A DNA stretch of 64,000 nucleotides from the NCBI RefSeq assembly GCF_900105005.1, contig NZ_LT629748.1, positions 2,976,001 to 3,040,000 on the forward strand. Reading direction: 5' to 3'. This document shows positions 33,313 through 42,563 of the stretch, piece by piece. The stretch's first letter is position 1. The number at the start of each line of letters is the position of its first letter. The DNA is from Halopseudomonas litoralis (lineage in GTDB: Bacteria > Pseudomonadota > Gammaproteobacteria > Pseudomonadales > Pseudomonadaceae). The notes beneath the pieces were generated by a model. It ran no database searches and had not been told where the DNA came from. It saw only the letters and a program-made list of their open reading frames with translations. Both the position numbers and the translations under genes were made by a program.

Positions 33313-33618
33313 TCAACCCTGTATGTTCTGTCGTTTTTCTTTAATTTGGAAAGACAAGTAGTGCTTACTTTCCACTCCTTTCAGCCATCTAGCGCAGGGC
33401 GCGTTGGTGATCAGCAGAGGGAATTCCTTTTCCTTTCCTCTGATAAGGGTTTTTACCTCGCGGAGTGTTACGAAATTCAGTTTGATCCCCATCTTGTCCA
33501 AGTGCGCCAATGTCGGGCGTGTCCACTGGGTCGATTTGCCGGCTAGAAGGTTTTCAGTGAACCGTTGCAGCCACTCCAGTGCCGACCGCTCTTGCTGTGT
33601 TAATCGCATAGTCATCAC
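33313..33618 (-). CDS. Hypothetical 101-aa ICE protein after the topoisomerase
   Basis: AGAGGA lies 5-8 nt before GTG 33618/ATG 33615, which supports translation. The protein begins MRLTQQERSALEWLQRFTENLL after a short leader and continues with PTLAHLDKMGIKLNFVTLREVK. The family is not recognised. The gene is the last of the minus-strand replication block, 70 bp after the topoisomerase gene. It is convergent with the MerR gene, and a weak GGGTTGA/TCAACCC hairpin spans 33292-33319. Confidence 0.6.
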   Translation of the reverse strand: MMTMRLTQQERSALEWLQRFTENLLAGKSTQWTRPTLAHLDKMGIKLNFVTLREVKTLIRGKEKEFPLLITNAPCARWLKGVESKHYLSFQIKEKRQNIQG

Positions 33619-33688
33619 ATCTGTCCTCTATGTTTGCTGCCCCCAGACGCAAAAACGCTTTATGCATGCGTAACAACCCATCAGTTGA

Positions 33689-35692
33689 TTAACCGGTGTT
33701 GGGGATACCGTTAGCATTTTCAAACGACGCCTTGCACTTCGGAAACCCACTGCAGGCCCAGAAGTCATAAGCCCCTTTCCTGCCCGTCCCAATTCGATGC
33801 AGCAAGGGCTTGGTGCATTTCGGACAGGCATGCGCGCTCGGTTCCGGCTGCGGGGTGCGTGCTCTGGCTTTGCCCGGTTTGCCCTTGGCATCCGGCAGTG
33901 CGGTTTTGCACTCCGGATAGCCCGAACAGCCCCAGAAGAAGCCTTTGCTACCCTTGCGACGCCGTAGCCCTGAGCCGCATTGCGGACAGGCATGCTCGGC
34001 TGCAGGCAAATTAATCTGATTCTGCCGCAGACCTCCCAGCTCCTTGTCCAGCAGTGCCCAGGTCTGACTGATAACCTGGTCATAGGTCATACGTCCCTCG
34101 GCGATCAGATCCAGCTGGTCCTCCAGCTCGCGGGTGAAATCCAGATTAGCAAAGGCAAAGGTGCCAACCAGCGCATCCCGGATGAGCTCGCCGGTCGGTG
34201 AAGGCGACAGAAAGCCCTTGTTGTCCTCCAGCAGATAACCCCGACCGGTGATGTTCTCTAGAATGGCCGCATAGGTACTTGGCCGCCCAATGCCCTGTCG
34301 CTCCAGCTCCGCTACCAGAGTGGATTGCTTGAAACGCACCGGTGGTTTGGTCACCTTATCCAGGACCCGCGCATCCACCGCCTGAATATTCTGCCCCACG
34401 TCCAGCCGCGGTATCGGATTGACCGGTTCGACCTGCGCGCCGTCCTCCGGATCATCCTGCCCATAGACCCGCATCCAGCCGGGATCGACCAGCTTGCGGC
34501 CACGACCGATAAAGCGCACCGGCAAGCCCTCAGCATCCCCGGTCAACAAAACCTTGCGCACCGCATAGCGCGCATCGGCCAGCTGCGAGGCAACCGCCCG
34601 CCGCCAGATCAGCTCATAGAGTGCCTGCTGGCTCGCATCCTCACCCGCCTGCAAAGCCGCGACATCCGCAGGCCGGATTGCTTCATGCCCCTCCTGCGCG
34701 CCCTCCTTGGCTTTCCAACTGCGTTGTTTCTCGGCCAGCTGCAAGCCCGCCGACAAGGCATACGCTCGAATCGCCTCGATGCCCGCAGCGTCCAGATTGG
34801 GGTTGTCGGTACGGTGGTAGGTAATGGCGCCCTGCTCATACAGCTTCTGCGCCAGATCCATCACCCGCTTGGGCTTCATCTTCAACCGTTTGCCGGCCTC
34901 CTGCTGCAGCGTGGAGGTGGTGAAGGGCGCGGCGGGTGCGCGGTTGGCGTAGGCATTCTCGAACCGTGCCACCTGCACATCCCGCACCTGCGCCACCCGC
35001 TCGGCCAGAGTCCGGTCGAGCAGATAGTCTTCACCCTTGAGCAGATGCGGGCGGGTATCCCATTGAGCCCGCCAGAGCGCTTTGGGGTTATCCGGCCAGT
35101 GACCGGCAATCGGCAGCAGCAGCTCCACGCCGAAATGGGTGACCGCCTTGAAGTTGGCAATCTCCCGCTCCCGATCCACCACCAGCCGCACCGCAGGAGA
35201 TTGCACCCGGCCAGCCGATAGCGCGTGACCGGCGCTATTGGACAACGCCGGGCTGACCTTGTAACCCACCAGCCGATCCAGCACCCGCCGCGCCTCCTGA
35301 GCCCGCACCCGGTCATGATCGATAGCCCGCACCTGCGACAGCGCCTCGCGGATCTTGTCTTTGGTGATGGCAGTAAAGGTGATGCGCTTGGGCTGTTTCA
35401 ACCGCAGGGCATCGGCCAGGTGCCAGGCAATGGCTTCGCCTTCACGGTCCGGGTCAGTGGCCAGAATCACCTGCTCAGCGGCCGCCACCTCCTTGCGCAG
35501 CTTGGCCAGCACGCCCTTGCCTCGGTCGGTCGGCACATAGGTAGGCTTGAAACTGGCCGGATCCACGCCCAGCTCCCGCCCGGGCAGATCGCGAACATGC
35601 CCGACACTGGCAACCACCCTGTAGCCGCGCCCGAGGATCGAGCTGATTTTCTTGATCTTGCCTGGCGACTCCACGATCACCAAGGTCGTCAT
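33689..35692 (-). CDS. topA: ICE-encoded type IA DNA topoisomerase, TopA-like
   Basis: The 667-aa enzyme starts with the Toprim domain (LVIVESPGKIKKI; DPDREGEAIAWHL with the metal-binding acidic residues). The active-site tyrosine is Tyr292 in AITYHRTD, where most TopA have YMRTD. The C-terminus carries two zinc ribbons, each with two Cys pairs (CPQC...CSGYPEC and CPKC...CSGFPKC). It relaxes negative supercoils and is usual in the replication modules of this ICE family. It is shorter than chromosomal TopA (about 860-870 aa), as ICE copies are. Confidence 0.92.
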   Translation of the reverse strand: MTTLVIVESPGKIKKISSILGRGYRVVASVGHVRDLPGRELGVDPASFKPTYVPTDRGKGVLAKLRKEVAAAEQVILATDPDREGEAIAWHLADALRLKQPKRITFTAITKDKIREALSQVRAIDHDRVRAQEARRVLDRLVGYKVSPALSNSAGHALSAGRVQSPAVRLVVDREREIANFKAVTHFGVELLLPIAGHWPDNPKALWRAQWDTRPHLLKGEDYLLDRTLAERVAQVRDVQVARFENAYANRAPAAPFTTSTLQQEAGKRLKMKPKRVMDLAQKLYEQGAITYHRTDNPNLDAAGIEAIRAYALSAGLQLAEKQRSWKAKEGAQEGHEAIRPADVAALQAGEDASQQALYELIWRRAVASQLADARYAVRKVLLTGDAEGLPVRFIGRGRKLVDPGWMRVYGQDDPEDGAQVEPVNPIPRLDVGQNIQAVDARVLDKVTKPPVRFKQSTLVAELERQGIGRPSTYAAILENITGRGYLLEDNKGFLSPSPTGELIRDALVGTFAFANLDFTRELEDQLDLIAEGRMTYDQVISQTWALLDKELGGLRQNQINLPAAEHACPQCGSGLRRRKGSKGFFWGCSGYPECKTALPDAKGKPGKARARTPQPEPSAHACPKCTKPLLHRIGTGRKGAYDFWACSGFPKCKASFENANGIPNTG

Positions 35693-35768
35693 ATGTCTCG
35701 CCCCCAGGGCCGCTCAATGGATTCCATAAATCAATAGCTACACGGCTGGATCGTTTAATGCTTGGCTG

Positions 35769-36356
35769 TCAGCGCAGAGCATCATTTGCTACACGTTCGA
35801 CACGCTGCATCACGTCCGGCACGCTCGGCCCATCATTGCGGCCATACACGCTATAGGTAAGCAGTACGTCCGCTCCGCTTTTGCCTTTGCTTACCCGGGT
35901 AGTCAGGCTTCCATCGAGATAGACACGTGTCATCGAGTATGTGGTGCCTGGAATCGCGCTGAATGTGTAGCCACCACCGTTGAACATCATACCTCCCGCC
36001 ATGGTGCCGTGCTGAGCCACAGCCTCTTGTGGTGTCAGGTAGCCAAACGCATTCTTGAGCAGCGCCGCTGCCGTATCCACATCTCCGGAGTAACTCATGC
36101 GTAACTCGTCCCGTTCACTCACACCAGGAAGGGTGGACATGCCTGCATCCACTCCCGATGTGCTGGATGCCACTGGCCGAGAGCTATCCATGGCTCCTGC
36201 AGGCAGCGTCTCCGGGTCATAGTTAACCGGCTCCCCGGTCATTGGGTTATTCATGCAGCTTAGGCATTTTCCCTGATAGAAGACGTGTTGATCATTCGCA
36301 CACCCAACCAGAATGAACGCCGCAAGGCCAGCAGTCAGCAAGGTAGTGATCTTCAT
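35769..36356 (-). CDS. Lipoprotein in the ICE replication block
   Basis: From ATG 36356 the product is 195 aa with a lipobox (FILVGCAND, Cys near residue 19). It has CLSCMNNPMTGEPVNYDPE, a serine-rich linker and a domain with DVDTAAALLKNAFGYLTPQEAV and TTRVYLDGSL-like beta strands. I do not recognise the family firmly. Its place between an SSB-like and a topoisomerase gene is odd for a lipoprotein, so it may act in entry exclusion or at the cell surface, but this is only a guess. Confidence 0.7.
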   Translation of the reverse strand: MKITTLLTAGLAAFILVGCANDQHVFYQGKCLSCMNNPMTGEPVNYDPETLPAGAMDSSRPVASSTSGVDAGMSTLPGVSERDELRMSYSGDVDTAAALLKNAFGYLTPQEAVAQHGTMAGGMMFNGGGYTFSAIPGTTYSMTRVYLDGSLTTRVSKGKSGADVLLTYSVYGRNDGPSVPDVMQRVERVANDALR

Positions 36357-36447
36357 GTTTTTTCTCGTTGTCATGGTGAGGGCATACCCAACAAGAGGGC
36401 TGATAGGAACCTTACTCCCTTGCGCAAGCCCATTCCGGAACAAGGTC

Positions 36448-36927
36448 TCATTCAGACGTCAGACAGGTACTCTCATTATCCTCGAACGAGCCTTCTGGTA
36501 CATCTGCCCCAGGTGGCTCTGATGGCTGCACGGTCTGATCAGGCACGCTCGCCTTCTGGGCCATGACCACCTCGTCAATCCGATACGGCAAGATACCAAC
36601 GGATCGCGCGCGTACTTTCATTGCAGACCGCTCTTCGTTGTTAACGCCGGTCCATTGGTCGCGGATCATTCGGCCCGCCACCATCACGCGCATACCTCGT
36701 TGATAGAGCTGTGACCACTGCTCACAGGTATCAGCATCACGGGAGATCTCAACCGGTGCCCAGAAACCGCCTCGATCTTCAAAGTTGCCTTCGCCAACCG
36801 CAACCGGATTATCAAAAAAGACATTCAAGCGCAGAATGCCTCTGGGTGGTGCGTTGTCACTGGTGGGGAATACCTTGACCTGTGGGTCAGACCCAATATT
36901 ACCTTCACCTTCGAAATGTGTACTCAT
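36448..36927 (-). CDS. SSB-like ICE replication protein
   Basis: The 159-aa protein has an OB-fold pattern: MSTHFEGEGNIGSDPQVKVFP, LRLNVFFDNP, GFWAPVEI, MRVMVAGRM, then SVGILPYRIDEV. The tail is acidic but lacks the usual DDDIPF end of bacterial SSB. GGAG lies 8 nt before the ATG. It probably coats single-stranded ICE DNA during transfer or replication. It resembles the group called STY4534 ICE replication proteins, from memory. Confidence 0.8.
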   Translation of the reverse strand: MSTHFEGEGNIGSDPQVKVFPTSDNAPPRGILRLNVFFDNPVAVGEGNFEDRGGFWAPVEISRDADTCEQWSQLYQRGMRVMVAGRMIRDQWTGVNNEERSAMKVRARSVGILPYRIDEVVMAQKASVPDQTVQPSEPPGADVPEGSFEDNESTCLTSE

Positions 36928-37052
36928 GAGAAGCGCTCCACTTCTTGCTATTGTGAGTACACACTGCCGCAGACAGATCGAGCTTGAAACGCTGAATCAG
37001 ATTTCAGACTGACAGGTATTCTGCGACAGCCTGCCCCTGCCTAAGTGAACAC

Positions 37053-37544
37053 CTATCCCAGTCGGTTTGTGAGCTCATCAATATGTTCCAGCGATTGCAA
37101 TGTTGCTCGTAACCTACGCATGGTAGCGTTCACTGTGCCTGCCTGGTTATTGATCAAGCAGCGCTCCACCTCAATATCGTATAACGTCCGGCGTTCTCCC
37201 CCCGACTGCACCTGATTGAAAACCTGGTCAAACTGCGCCATACCCATCGACCGGCTACCGACACCTCTCCAGCGCACCATCGGAACTCGATCACCTCGTT
37301 TGGATTCGGTGTGAGGGGTAAGGACAATCCGGTGAGTCTTCAGAAATGAATTGTGCTGTTGTGAAAAATCATGAGCCGCCTGCTCCAGGTGTCGTGCGTA
37401 GATCTCGATCTCAGCCATGTATTTCAGCAGCCCCCCCTTACCCTTAAAAGGGAAAAGGCCCTTTACCCTTTGGTAACAAGTTCGTGGCAAGTCGCAGCGG
37501 TTTGGTGGTAGACGCTCAACGGTCACAGTGGGGTTCTTCCGCAT
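37053..37544 (-). CDS. DUF3158-type ICE protein
   Basis: The 163-aa protein contains LEQAAHDFSQQHNSFLKTHRI, TPHTESKRGDRVPMVRWR and a C-terminal helical part. I recall this as DUF3158, encoded beside TIGR03761 and SSB in this ICE family. The start at ATG 37544 follows GGAG/GAGG. The palindrome array lies immediately upstream and ends 24 bp before the start codon, so the array is probably in its 5' region. The function is unknown; a role in ICE replication is inferred. Confidence 0.75.
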   Translation of the reverse strand: MRKNPTVTVERLPPNRCDLPRTCYQRVKGLFPFKGKGGLLKYMAEIEIYARHLEQAAHDFSQQHNSFLKTHRIVLTPHTESKRGDRVPMVRWRGVGSRSMGMAQFDQVFNQVQSGGERRTLYDIEVERCLINNQAGTVNATMRRLRATLQSLEHIDELTNRLG

Positions 37545-37567
37545 ACCACCTCGACTCCTCTTGACCC

Positions 37568-37890
37568 TGTTGGCACTGCCAACACTCCGTGACTAAAACC
37601 CTCGATCCAGTCATCCAGTGTTGGCACTGCCAACACTCCGTGACCAGAACCCTCGATCCAGTCATCCAGTGTTGGCACTGCCAACACTCCGTGACCAGAA
37701 CCCTCGATCCAGTCATCCAGTGTTGGCACTGCCAACACTCCGTGACCAGAACCCTCGATCCAGTCATCCAGTGTTGGCACTGCCAACACTCCGTGACCAA
37801 AACCCTCGATCCAGTCATCCGTTGATGGCACTGCCATCACTTCGTGACTAAAACCTTCGATCCAGTCATCCGTTGATGGCACTGCCATCA
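37568..37890. repeat. Array of seven palindromes at exact 51-bp period
   Basis: Seven dyads are centred at 37576, 37627, 37678, 37729, 37780, 37831 and 37882. Copies 2-5 are GTGTTGGCACTGCCAACAC (9-bp arms around a central C), and copy 1 has 8-bp arms of the same sequence. Copies 6 and 7 read TGATGGCACTGCCATCA, so a T-to-A change in one arm is matched by A-to-T in the other. The 34-bp stretches between dyads are also nearly identical (ACCCTCGATCCAGTCATCC). Because 51 is a multiple of three, several frames stay open, but they are not genes. An iteron, partition-site, operator or RNA-hairpin array is possible. Confidence 0.9.
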
Positions 37891-37906
37891 CAATGAGCGA
37901 ACAGGC

Positions 37907-38692
37907 CTAATCCTCATCAGCACCCAACGGATCACCTCCTGCTATAGGTTCTGGCTTGGTTGCCTGGTCTACCAAGTGCTTCAGGTTGTCTTCATCCGGA
38001 TCTTCATGAGTGTTTTTATCGGCAACACCATCACGCTGTCGAAGGGGTGGTGCGTAAGGGCTTCGGCGAATGGCGCTGAGTACATCTGGAGCAAGTTCGC
38101 CATATTTCGCTACTGCATCACGGGCACGGGCATTGCCTGCTGCAAAATCATCACGGGTAGCACCGCTCAGCCCCGGGTATCGCTGCGGAGCAGAACAGAG
38201 TCCGCGAATGGCATTTGCGCTGATACGCAGCGCCTCATGAGCATCGCTTCTCACGATCATGGCGATATGCTGGGCAAGCAGAATGTTGCGTACTATTCGG
38301 TCATAGCGAATCAGCTGATGGATTCCCTGCCATCCCTGTTGTCCACCCGGGTACACGCCCGTGCGAAACGGCTTCTGTGAGATGTTCTCAGCGATGGACA
38401 GCTCTTCAGGAACCGAAGCCAGCAGTGCTTCGGACTTTGCATACATGGGGTCCAGGATGTTTTTGACGTCATGCAATTTGGCGTCGATGCGCAACATCCA
38501 GTCGTCTGAATAGGGGTCATCTGTGGCGGCGTTCTGCTGAATGCGGCCTACCAGAGCCAGGAACTGACGCATGCCGATAATCTGGGGTTTACCGGACTCA
38601 ACGCCTCGTCCCCACCAGGTCCGCGTTGCGTGGTAAGTATGCAGTGTCAGCTCTATTTTGCTGCGCAGCGCTCCAACATCTATATCAGCCAT
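37907..38692 (-). CDS. Integrating conjugative element protein, PFL_4669 family (TIGR03761)
   Basis: The 261-aa protein has the family start GALRSKIELTLHTYHATRTWWGR, then MLRIDAKLHDVKNILDP and DRIVRNILLAQHIAMIVRSD. GAGGAG lies 9 nt before the ATG. The tail is acidic and disordered. The gene is a fixed member of the ICE replication block, of unknown action. The palindrome array begins 17 bp after its stop codon. Confidence 0.87.
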   Translation of the reverse strand: MADIDVGALRSKIELTLHTYHATRTWWGRGVESGKPQIIGMRQFLALVGRIQQNAATDDPYSDDWMLRIDAKLHDVKNILDPMYAKSEALLASVPEELSIAENISQKPFRTGVYPGGQQGWQGIHQLIRYDRIVRNILLAQHIAMIVRSDAHEALRISANAIRGLCSAPQRYPGLSGATRDDFAAGNARARDAVAKYGELAPDVLSAIRRSPYAPPLRQRDGVADKNTHEDPDEDNLKHLVDQATKPEPIAGGDPLGADED

Positions 38693-38810
38693 GGCATCCC
38701 GCTCCTCAACAGTTCATCTGTGGTCAGGAACTCTGCGCATCTGGCTGGCTTCGGGACATAGATAATAAGAATCCCGGCGGGGATTGTTTCGGGCTTGTCT
38801 CGCTAGAAGA

Positions 38811-40052
38811 TCAACGTCTCAGACCTAATGAGTCGAGCAATTTTTTTCTGCTCGCTGCGGCTTGCGCTTGCGTTAACTGGGTCGCTGGTTGGGATTGCCC
38901 ATGCCCAGCCATCTCAGAACCACGTCGTGCTTCGGCCTCAAGCCCTGTCGCAACATCTTCGCCACAACGCATGTTGCGTATGCTTTCGGCGTAACGAGTG
39001 ATAACGAACTCACCTTCCTGAGCGCTTTTTATCAGGGATCGCAACAGCCCCTTCGGTGTGCGAACTTTACCTGCCAGCATACGCCCCGCCGTTTCATCGA
39101 GCACAGCTTGAGCAACCTCAGAGCCGAGGCGTTGAAGAACGGCCAGGAGCTCTTGGCGCTCTTGCTGTGCTATCTGCAATTGCTCATGCCAGATCAATCC
39201 TGAATCCGCCTCGGTACCCGTACTTGTTTTTAAATAAATACCAGTACGTACTGGTACTGTATTCGCTTGGTTCTCAGTGCGAACTTGGCTAGAGCCACCG
39301 TAAATCATTGATTTTCGGCTTAGTTCTTTCTGCGAACTTGGGCGGTTCTCCGTTTGGCTGCTACTTGGTTCTCTCCCGAAACCCGTTATTACTGGGCAGT
39401 TCTCTGGCGGTAACTGCTGGTTCTTTCTGCCTTCCTTGGTGCTGCCACGCCGCTGATCACGCATTTCAACAAAGCGTTGGGCTCGCTGATTGAGGCGCGT
39501 TTGCTGCCCCCCGCTCTCCATCGCCGCATGAACTCGCTCGGCTACAAACCGGACTGCACTGTTGTTATGCGACAGGCACTGAACTACGAACGCGTTGTAA
39601 TCTGAATCGAGTAATGCCGCCTCTTCAAAGCTCAACGGCTCATCATGCAATGCATAAACGTTGCCCATGATGCGCCCGGTTTCATGCCGTGCCTTGTGAC
39701 ATAAGCTCATCCAGCGGGTGAGCCTGAGCACGGCAATCACCCGCGCTACCGTCCCGCGTGATGCTGACGTTCCTGGTGAGGCTCGCAACAAGGGCTGCAA
39801 CTGGTCGTATGTTGGAAAAGCGGTGCTGCGGTCAGCCTCGGTCATCAGCCGGATCATTTGCCAGCCCAGGACATCCACAGCACCAAGGTGCTCATCGAGT
39901 AGCAGCCCCCTGGGTACTGTTTCGTGGGGGTTTCCGAAAAACAGTAATCCATCCAGTTCGCCCGCATGGGAAGGCTTGCTGTCGGAGAATCTCTGGGTAA
40001 TGGCGGACGTTGCACGCCCAACCAATACCTGCCAGTCATCTATCGAGCGCAT
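38811..40052 (-). CDS. STY4528-family ICE replication protein
   Basis: The 413-aa protein overlaps the DUF2857 gene by 13 bp. Its N-terminal two thirds are typical of the STY4528 pathogenicity-island replication family: LDGLLFFGNPHETVPRGLLLDE, GWQMIRLM and ASRGTVARVIAVLRLTRWMSL, the last resembling a helix-turn-helix/winged-helix region. A Ser/Gln/Asn-rich linker follows, then a C-terminal part (LLRSLIKSAQEGEFVITRYA). It may be an initiator or helicase loader for ICE replication, which is inference from the family name and position. Confidence 0.82.
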   Translation of the reverse strand: MRSIDDWQVLVGRATSAITQRFSDSKPSHAGELDGLLFFGNPHETVPRGLLLDEHLGAVDVLGWQMIRLMTEADRSTAFPTYDQLQPLLRASPGTSASRGTVARVIAVLRLTRWMSLCHKARHETGRIMGNVYALHDEPLSFEEAALLDSDYNAFVVQCLSHNNSAVRFVAERVHAAMESGGQQTRLNQRAQRFVEMRDQRRGSTKEGRKNQQLPPENCPVITGFGREPSSSQTENRPSSQKELSRKSMIYGGSSQVRTENQANTVPVRTGIYLKTSTGTEADSGLIWHEQLQIAQQERQELLAVLQRLGSEVAQAVLDETAGRMLAGKVRTPKGLLRSLIKSAQEGEFVITRYAESIRNMRCGEDVATGLEAEARRGSEMAGHGQSQPATQLTQAQAAASRKKLLDSLGLRR

Positions 40053-40645
40053 GCCTTTCTCCCATCAGCCAGCTGAAGCTTGCTGCGAGAGCTGGAGCTG
40101 ACCGTTTGCGCCCAGTTCTTTACCAGTTGCCAGACCACGCCCAAGGGTATGCAGGTTTCCTCACACAGCACGATCATGCCCTGTATGTCATCAGCTGCAT
40201 CGGGTGCGGTGGGAGCGGCGCTGATATCTTGCCAACGCCGAAAAGCATCATGCTCTTCTGTTTCCGGCGGCATAGCCACCCGTCCCTGACGGGATTCCAG
40301 TCCAAGTAGCGCGCGACGGGTCGAGCAATCGTTTCCGGTCAGCCCGAAAAACGAAGACATCATCAGAACAGACGCCCCCAGCTCCAGGCATCGATCAATG
40401 GTCTTCTCGCGATCCATGTCAGAACTGAGCCGTCGAAATACCCCGGCCAAAAGATCGTGATCGACTGAAAGTCGGCATACCACTGGATTGCTGGTGGCGA
40501 GCGCATCGATATCGGTCGCGCTAAGCCGACGCAGTTCGCGAAGCTCATCATCATTGAACCCGAGCGCTCGCGCTCTGCGCATATTGCCTTCGCGGACATA
40601 GGTAATGGCCTGACGAAGGATGGCTAATGTCACAACAGTATCCAT
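40040..40645 (-). CDS. DUF2857 protein, ICE regulator-like
   Basis: The ATG at 40645, after GGGGAG, gives 201 aa. Blocks include TLAILRQAITYVREGNMRRAR, FNDDELRELRRLSATDIDAL and FFGLTGNDCSTRRALLGLES, which I recall as DUF2857 and which resemble FlhC-like transcription factors (FFGLT...RR). It lies directly after parB with no gap. A regulatory role within the ICE is likely but not shown. Confidence 0.78.
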   Translation of the reverse strand: MDTVVTLAILRQAITYVREGNMRRARALGFNDDELRELRRLSATDIDALATSNPVVCRLSVDHDLLAGVFRRLSSDMDREKTIDRCLELGASVLMMSSFFGLTGNDCSTRRALLGLESRQGRVAMPPETEEHDAFRRWQDISAAPTAPDAADDIQGMIVLCEETCIPLGVVWQLVKNWAQTVSSSSRSKLQLADGRKACAR

Positions 40646-40646
40646 A

Positions 40647-42563
40647 TCAGCTATCTCCCCTGGTGGATTCCTGGGTGCGTAGAACACGGACCAGCCGGAT
40701 CAGCCTGAACAGGCGAATCAGCACCTCATCCGGCAAGTGCTCGACATCATCTGTCGTGCCAAGCAAGCCACCAATCAGGCTGATATCGGATGGGTAAACC
40801 GGTTGTACTTCGCCAGATAGAGCCGCCAGCAACTGCCAGACTTTCTGTGCAATAGTGTCCTGTTCCAGATCCCCAGGCAGGGGCTGCAATTGATACCCCA
40901 GCCCCTCTTCCTGATTGAGCTGCAACGGAGCCGGGTACAGGTCGGTGTCTGCAAGCGGGAAGCCAGCCCACTGACCCAATGACTGGGCCAGGCGATAAAT
41001 CACATACCGCAGTTTCTTCGGTGTCTGTACATGGGCGTCGACCCACCAGATGTCAGTAACAGGTGTCAGCGGTCCTGCCGACATCAGCGGTATGGACTGA
41101 ACGGCAAAGTCCTGAAAGTCACCCGCCTGGCCTCCGTGCATGGCGGCAACTGCGTGACGCAGCTTCCGCTTGCCTTCCGTCTCATCAATCACCGACAACG
41201 TCAGACTGTTGATACGTTCTTCGTCCGTTCGCGGGTCGGCTTCTTCTTCCGCCTCCGGGATTGCTAGATCATCTGAATGCAACCCGGCAAGGCTGACCTG
41301 ATCGGCTGCCTGCTCATGCTCAGTAGTGGGAAATACCGACTCTTCAGAGGCGACGGCGGCCTGCCTGCCTTCAAGGAGCTTGCGGTTCTGTGCCCGCAAC
41401 GCATTAAGCTCCTGACGCAGATAGCTGTTCTCATCACCAAAGGTTGGCTGGTCATCGGTGGTGCGCGGTGGGCTTTGTGATGAGTCCGAAGGCTCGAATT
41501 CAAGTGGCTCGCTGGTATCAACCTCCTGCCGAGGCCTGCGCTCGCGCTTCGACGGCTCGTCCTCTTCACCCGGCAGAGGCGGGTGAAACTTCAGAGGGTG
41601 GGCTTCTGGATTACGAACCCGTTCCATTTCAACCTGCAGAGGTTGCCATATTTCCGGGTCATCAATGTCCTGCCGACGCTGACGATACTCAAGGACCCGC
41701 TTCAGACACCAGTCCAGGGTATGCAGATGCGCGCCGCTATGATCCTCAAGCATGCCGAGCAAGCGATCTTCCACTATCGACCAAGGCAGCTCCGTCTGCT
41801 CCTCATAGTCAAACTGCGATACGACGTCATGCCAGGCTACAGAGAAGTCAGCCTCCTGCCTGGAGTTACAGCGCTTCCATATCTCCAGACATGCCTCGCG
41901 ATACGCAATCAGCTTCTTGATCTGCGGTTGTCCAATACCGCTTTTCAGCGTTGTCGGTAACGTCGGCCAGAAATGCTCTACGGTATAAAGCATCCGGCTT
42001 ATATGGCTGTGGCTTACAGCGAAGCCCAGCTCGCTGAAGCGACGGGCCAGTTCGCGCTGGGAAAGCACCTCGCCTTCATGCTCCTCCAGCAATCGTTTCA
42101 GCTCTGCCACACCCAATGCCTTCTCGATCCAACTGAGATCCGCACGGTTTTCGTTCTCGGACAAGTGCCCAGCCAGCACCTGCTCCTCGGTTACCCACGG
42201 CCGGTAAACACACCAGAACCGATAAAATCGGTCGTCGCCGGTTTCCTCATAAAGCTCGTTGAGAATTGCCAGCCGGGTGTTTCCGCCGTCACTGATCATG
42301 AACTTGTCGTCACCGGGACGCTGGGTTATCGGTGGCGAATGCTTCAAGCCAACCTGGCGGATGGACTCCTTGATTTCATCGTATCGGGGGTTTCGTTCCG
42401 TTCGCGGGTTATGGTCGTACGGCCGCAGCTGGTCCAGCGTGACCTGCATGCCCATCTCGGCCAGCGGCGCAGTCATCTTGTCGACACGCTGGCTTCGTAG
42501 AGCAGGCCCCGGCTTCTGCAGCTGCGCCGTCATTTCAGCAATCGAAAGGCTACGCTTGCCCAT
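40647..42563 (-). CDS. parB: ParB-family partition protein of the ICE
   Basis: The ATG at 42563 follows GGGAG and gives 638 aa; the frame open above it lies in the HicA-like gene. The ParB N-terminal domain (about residues 40-150) has LRPYDHNPRTERNPRYDEIKES and KFMISDGGNTRLAIL. A helix-turn-helix follows (LSQRELARRFSELGFAVSHSHISRM). The long C-terminal half is acidic and proline-rich and is specific to ICE ParB proteins. With ParA it should stabilise the excised or replicating form. The 51-bp palindrome array is a candidate binding site. Confidence 0.92.
   Translation of the reverse strand: MGKRSLSIAEMTAQLQKPGPALRSQRVDKMTAPLAEMGMQVTLDQLRPYDHNPRTERNPRYDEIKESIRQVGLKHSPPITQRPGDDKFMISDGGNTRLAILNELYEETGDDRFYRFWCVYRPWVTEEQVLAGHLSENENRADLSWIEKALGVAELKRLLEEHEGEVLSQRELARRFSELGFAVSHSHISRMLYTVEHFWPTLPTTLKSGIGQPQIKKLIAYREACLEIWKRCNSRQEADFSVAWHDVVSQFDYEEQTELPWSIVEDRLLGMLEDHSGAHLHTLDWCLKRVLEYRQRRQDIDDPEIWQPLQVEMERVRNPEAHPLKFHPPLPGEEDEPSKRERRPRQEVDTSEPLEFEPSDSSQSPPRTTDDQPTFGDENSYLRQELNALRAQNRKLLEGRQAAVASEESVFPTTEHEQAADQVSLAGLHSDDLAIPEAEEEADPRTDEERINSLTLSVIDETEGKRKLRHAVAAMHGGQAGDFQDFAVQSIPLMSAGPLTPVTDIWWVDAHVQTPKKLRYVIYRLAQSLGQWAGFPLADTDLYPAPLQLNQEEGLGYQLQPLPGDLEQDTIAQKVWQLLAALSGEVQPVYPSDISLIGGLLGTTDDVEHLPDEVLIRLFRLIRLVRVLRTQESTRGDS

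Noticed and set aside
33292..33319. Terminator after the MerR gene
   Set aside because: The 7-bp stem has a 14-nt loop and is not followed by a clean T-run.
37568..37890. CRISPR array
   Set aside because: The stretches between palindromes are nearly identical instead of unique, and no cas genes are nearby.
37516..37891. Open frames on both strands across the 51-bp array, encoding 17-residue repeat proteins
   Set aside because: They are open only because the period is a multiple of three without stops. There is no ribosome-binding site, and the symmetry is at DNA level.
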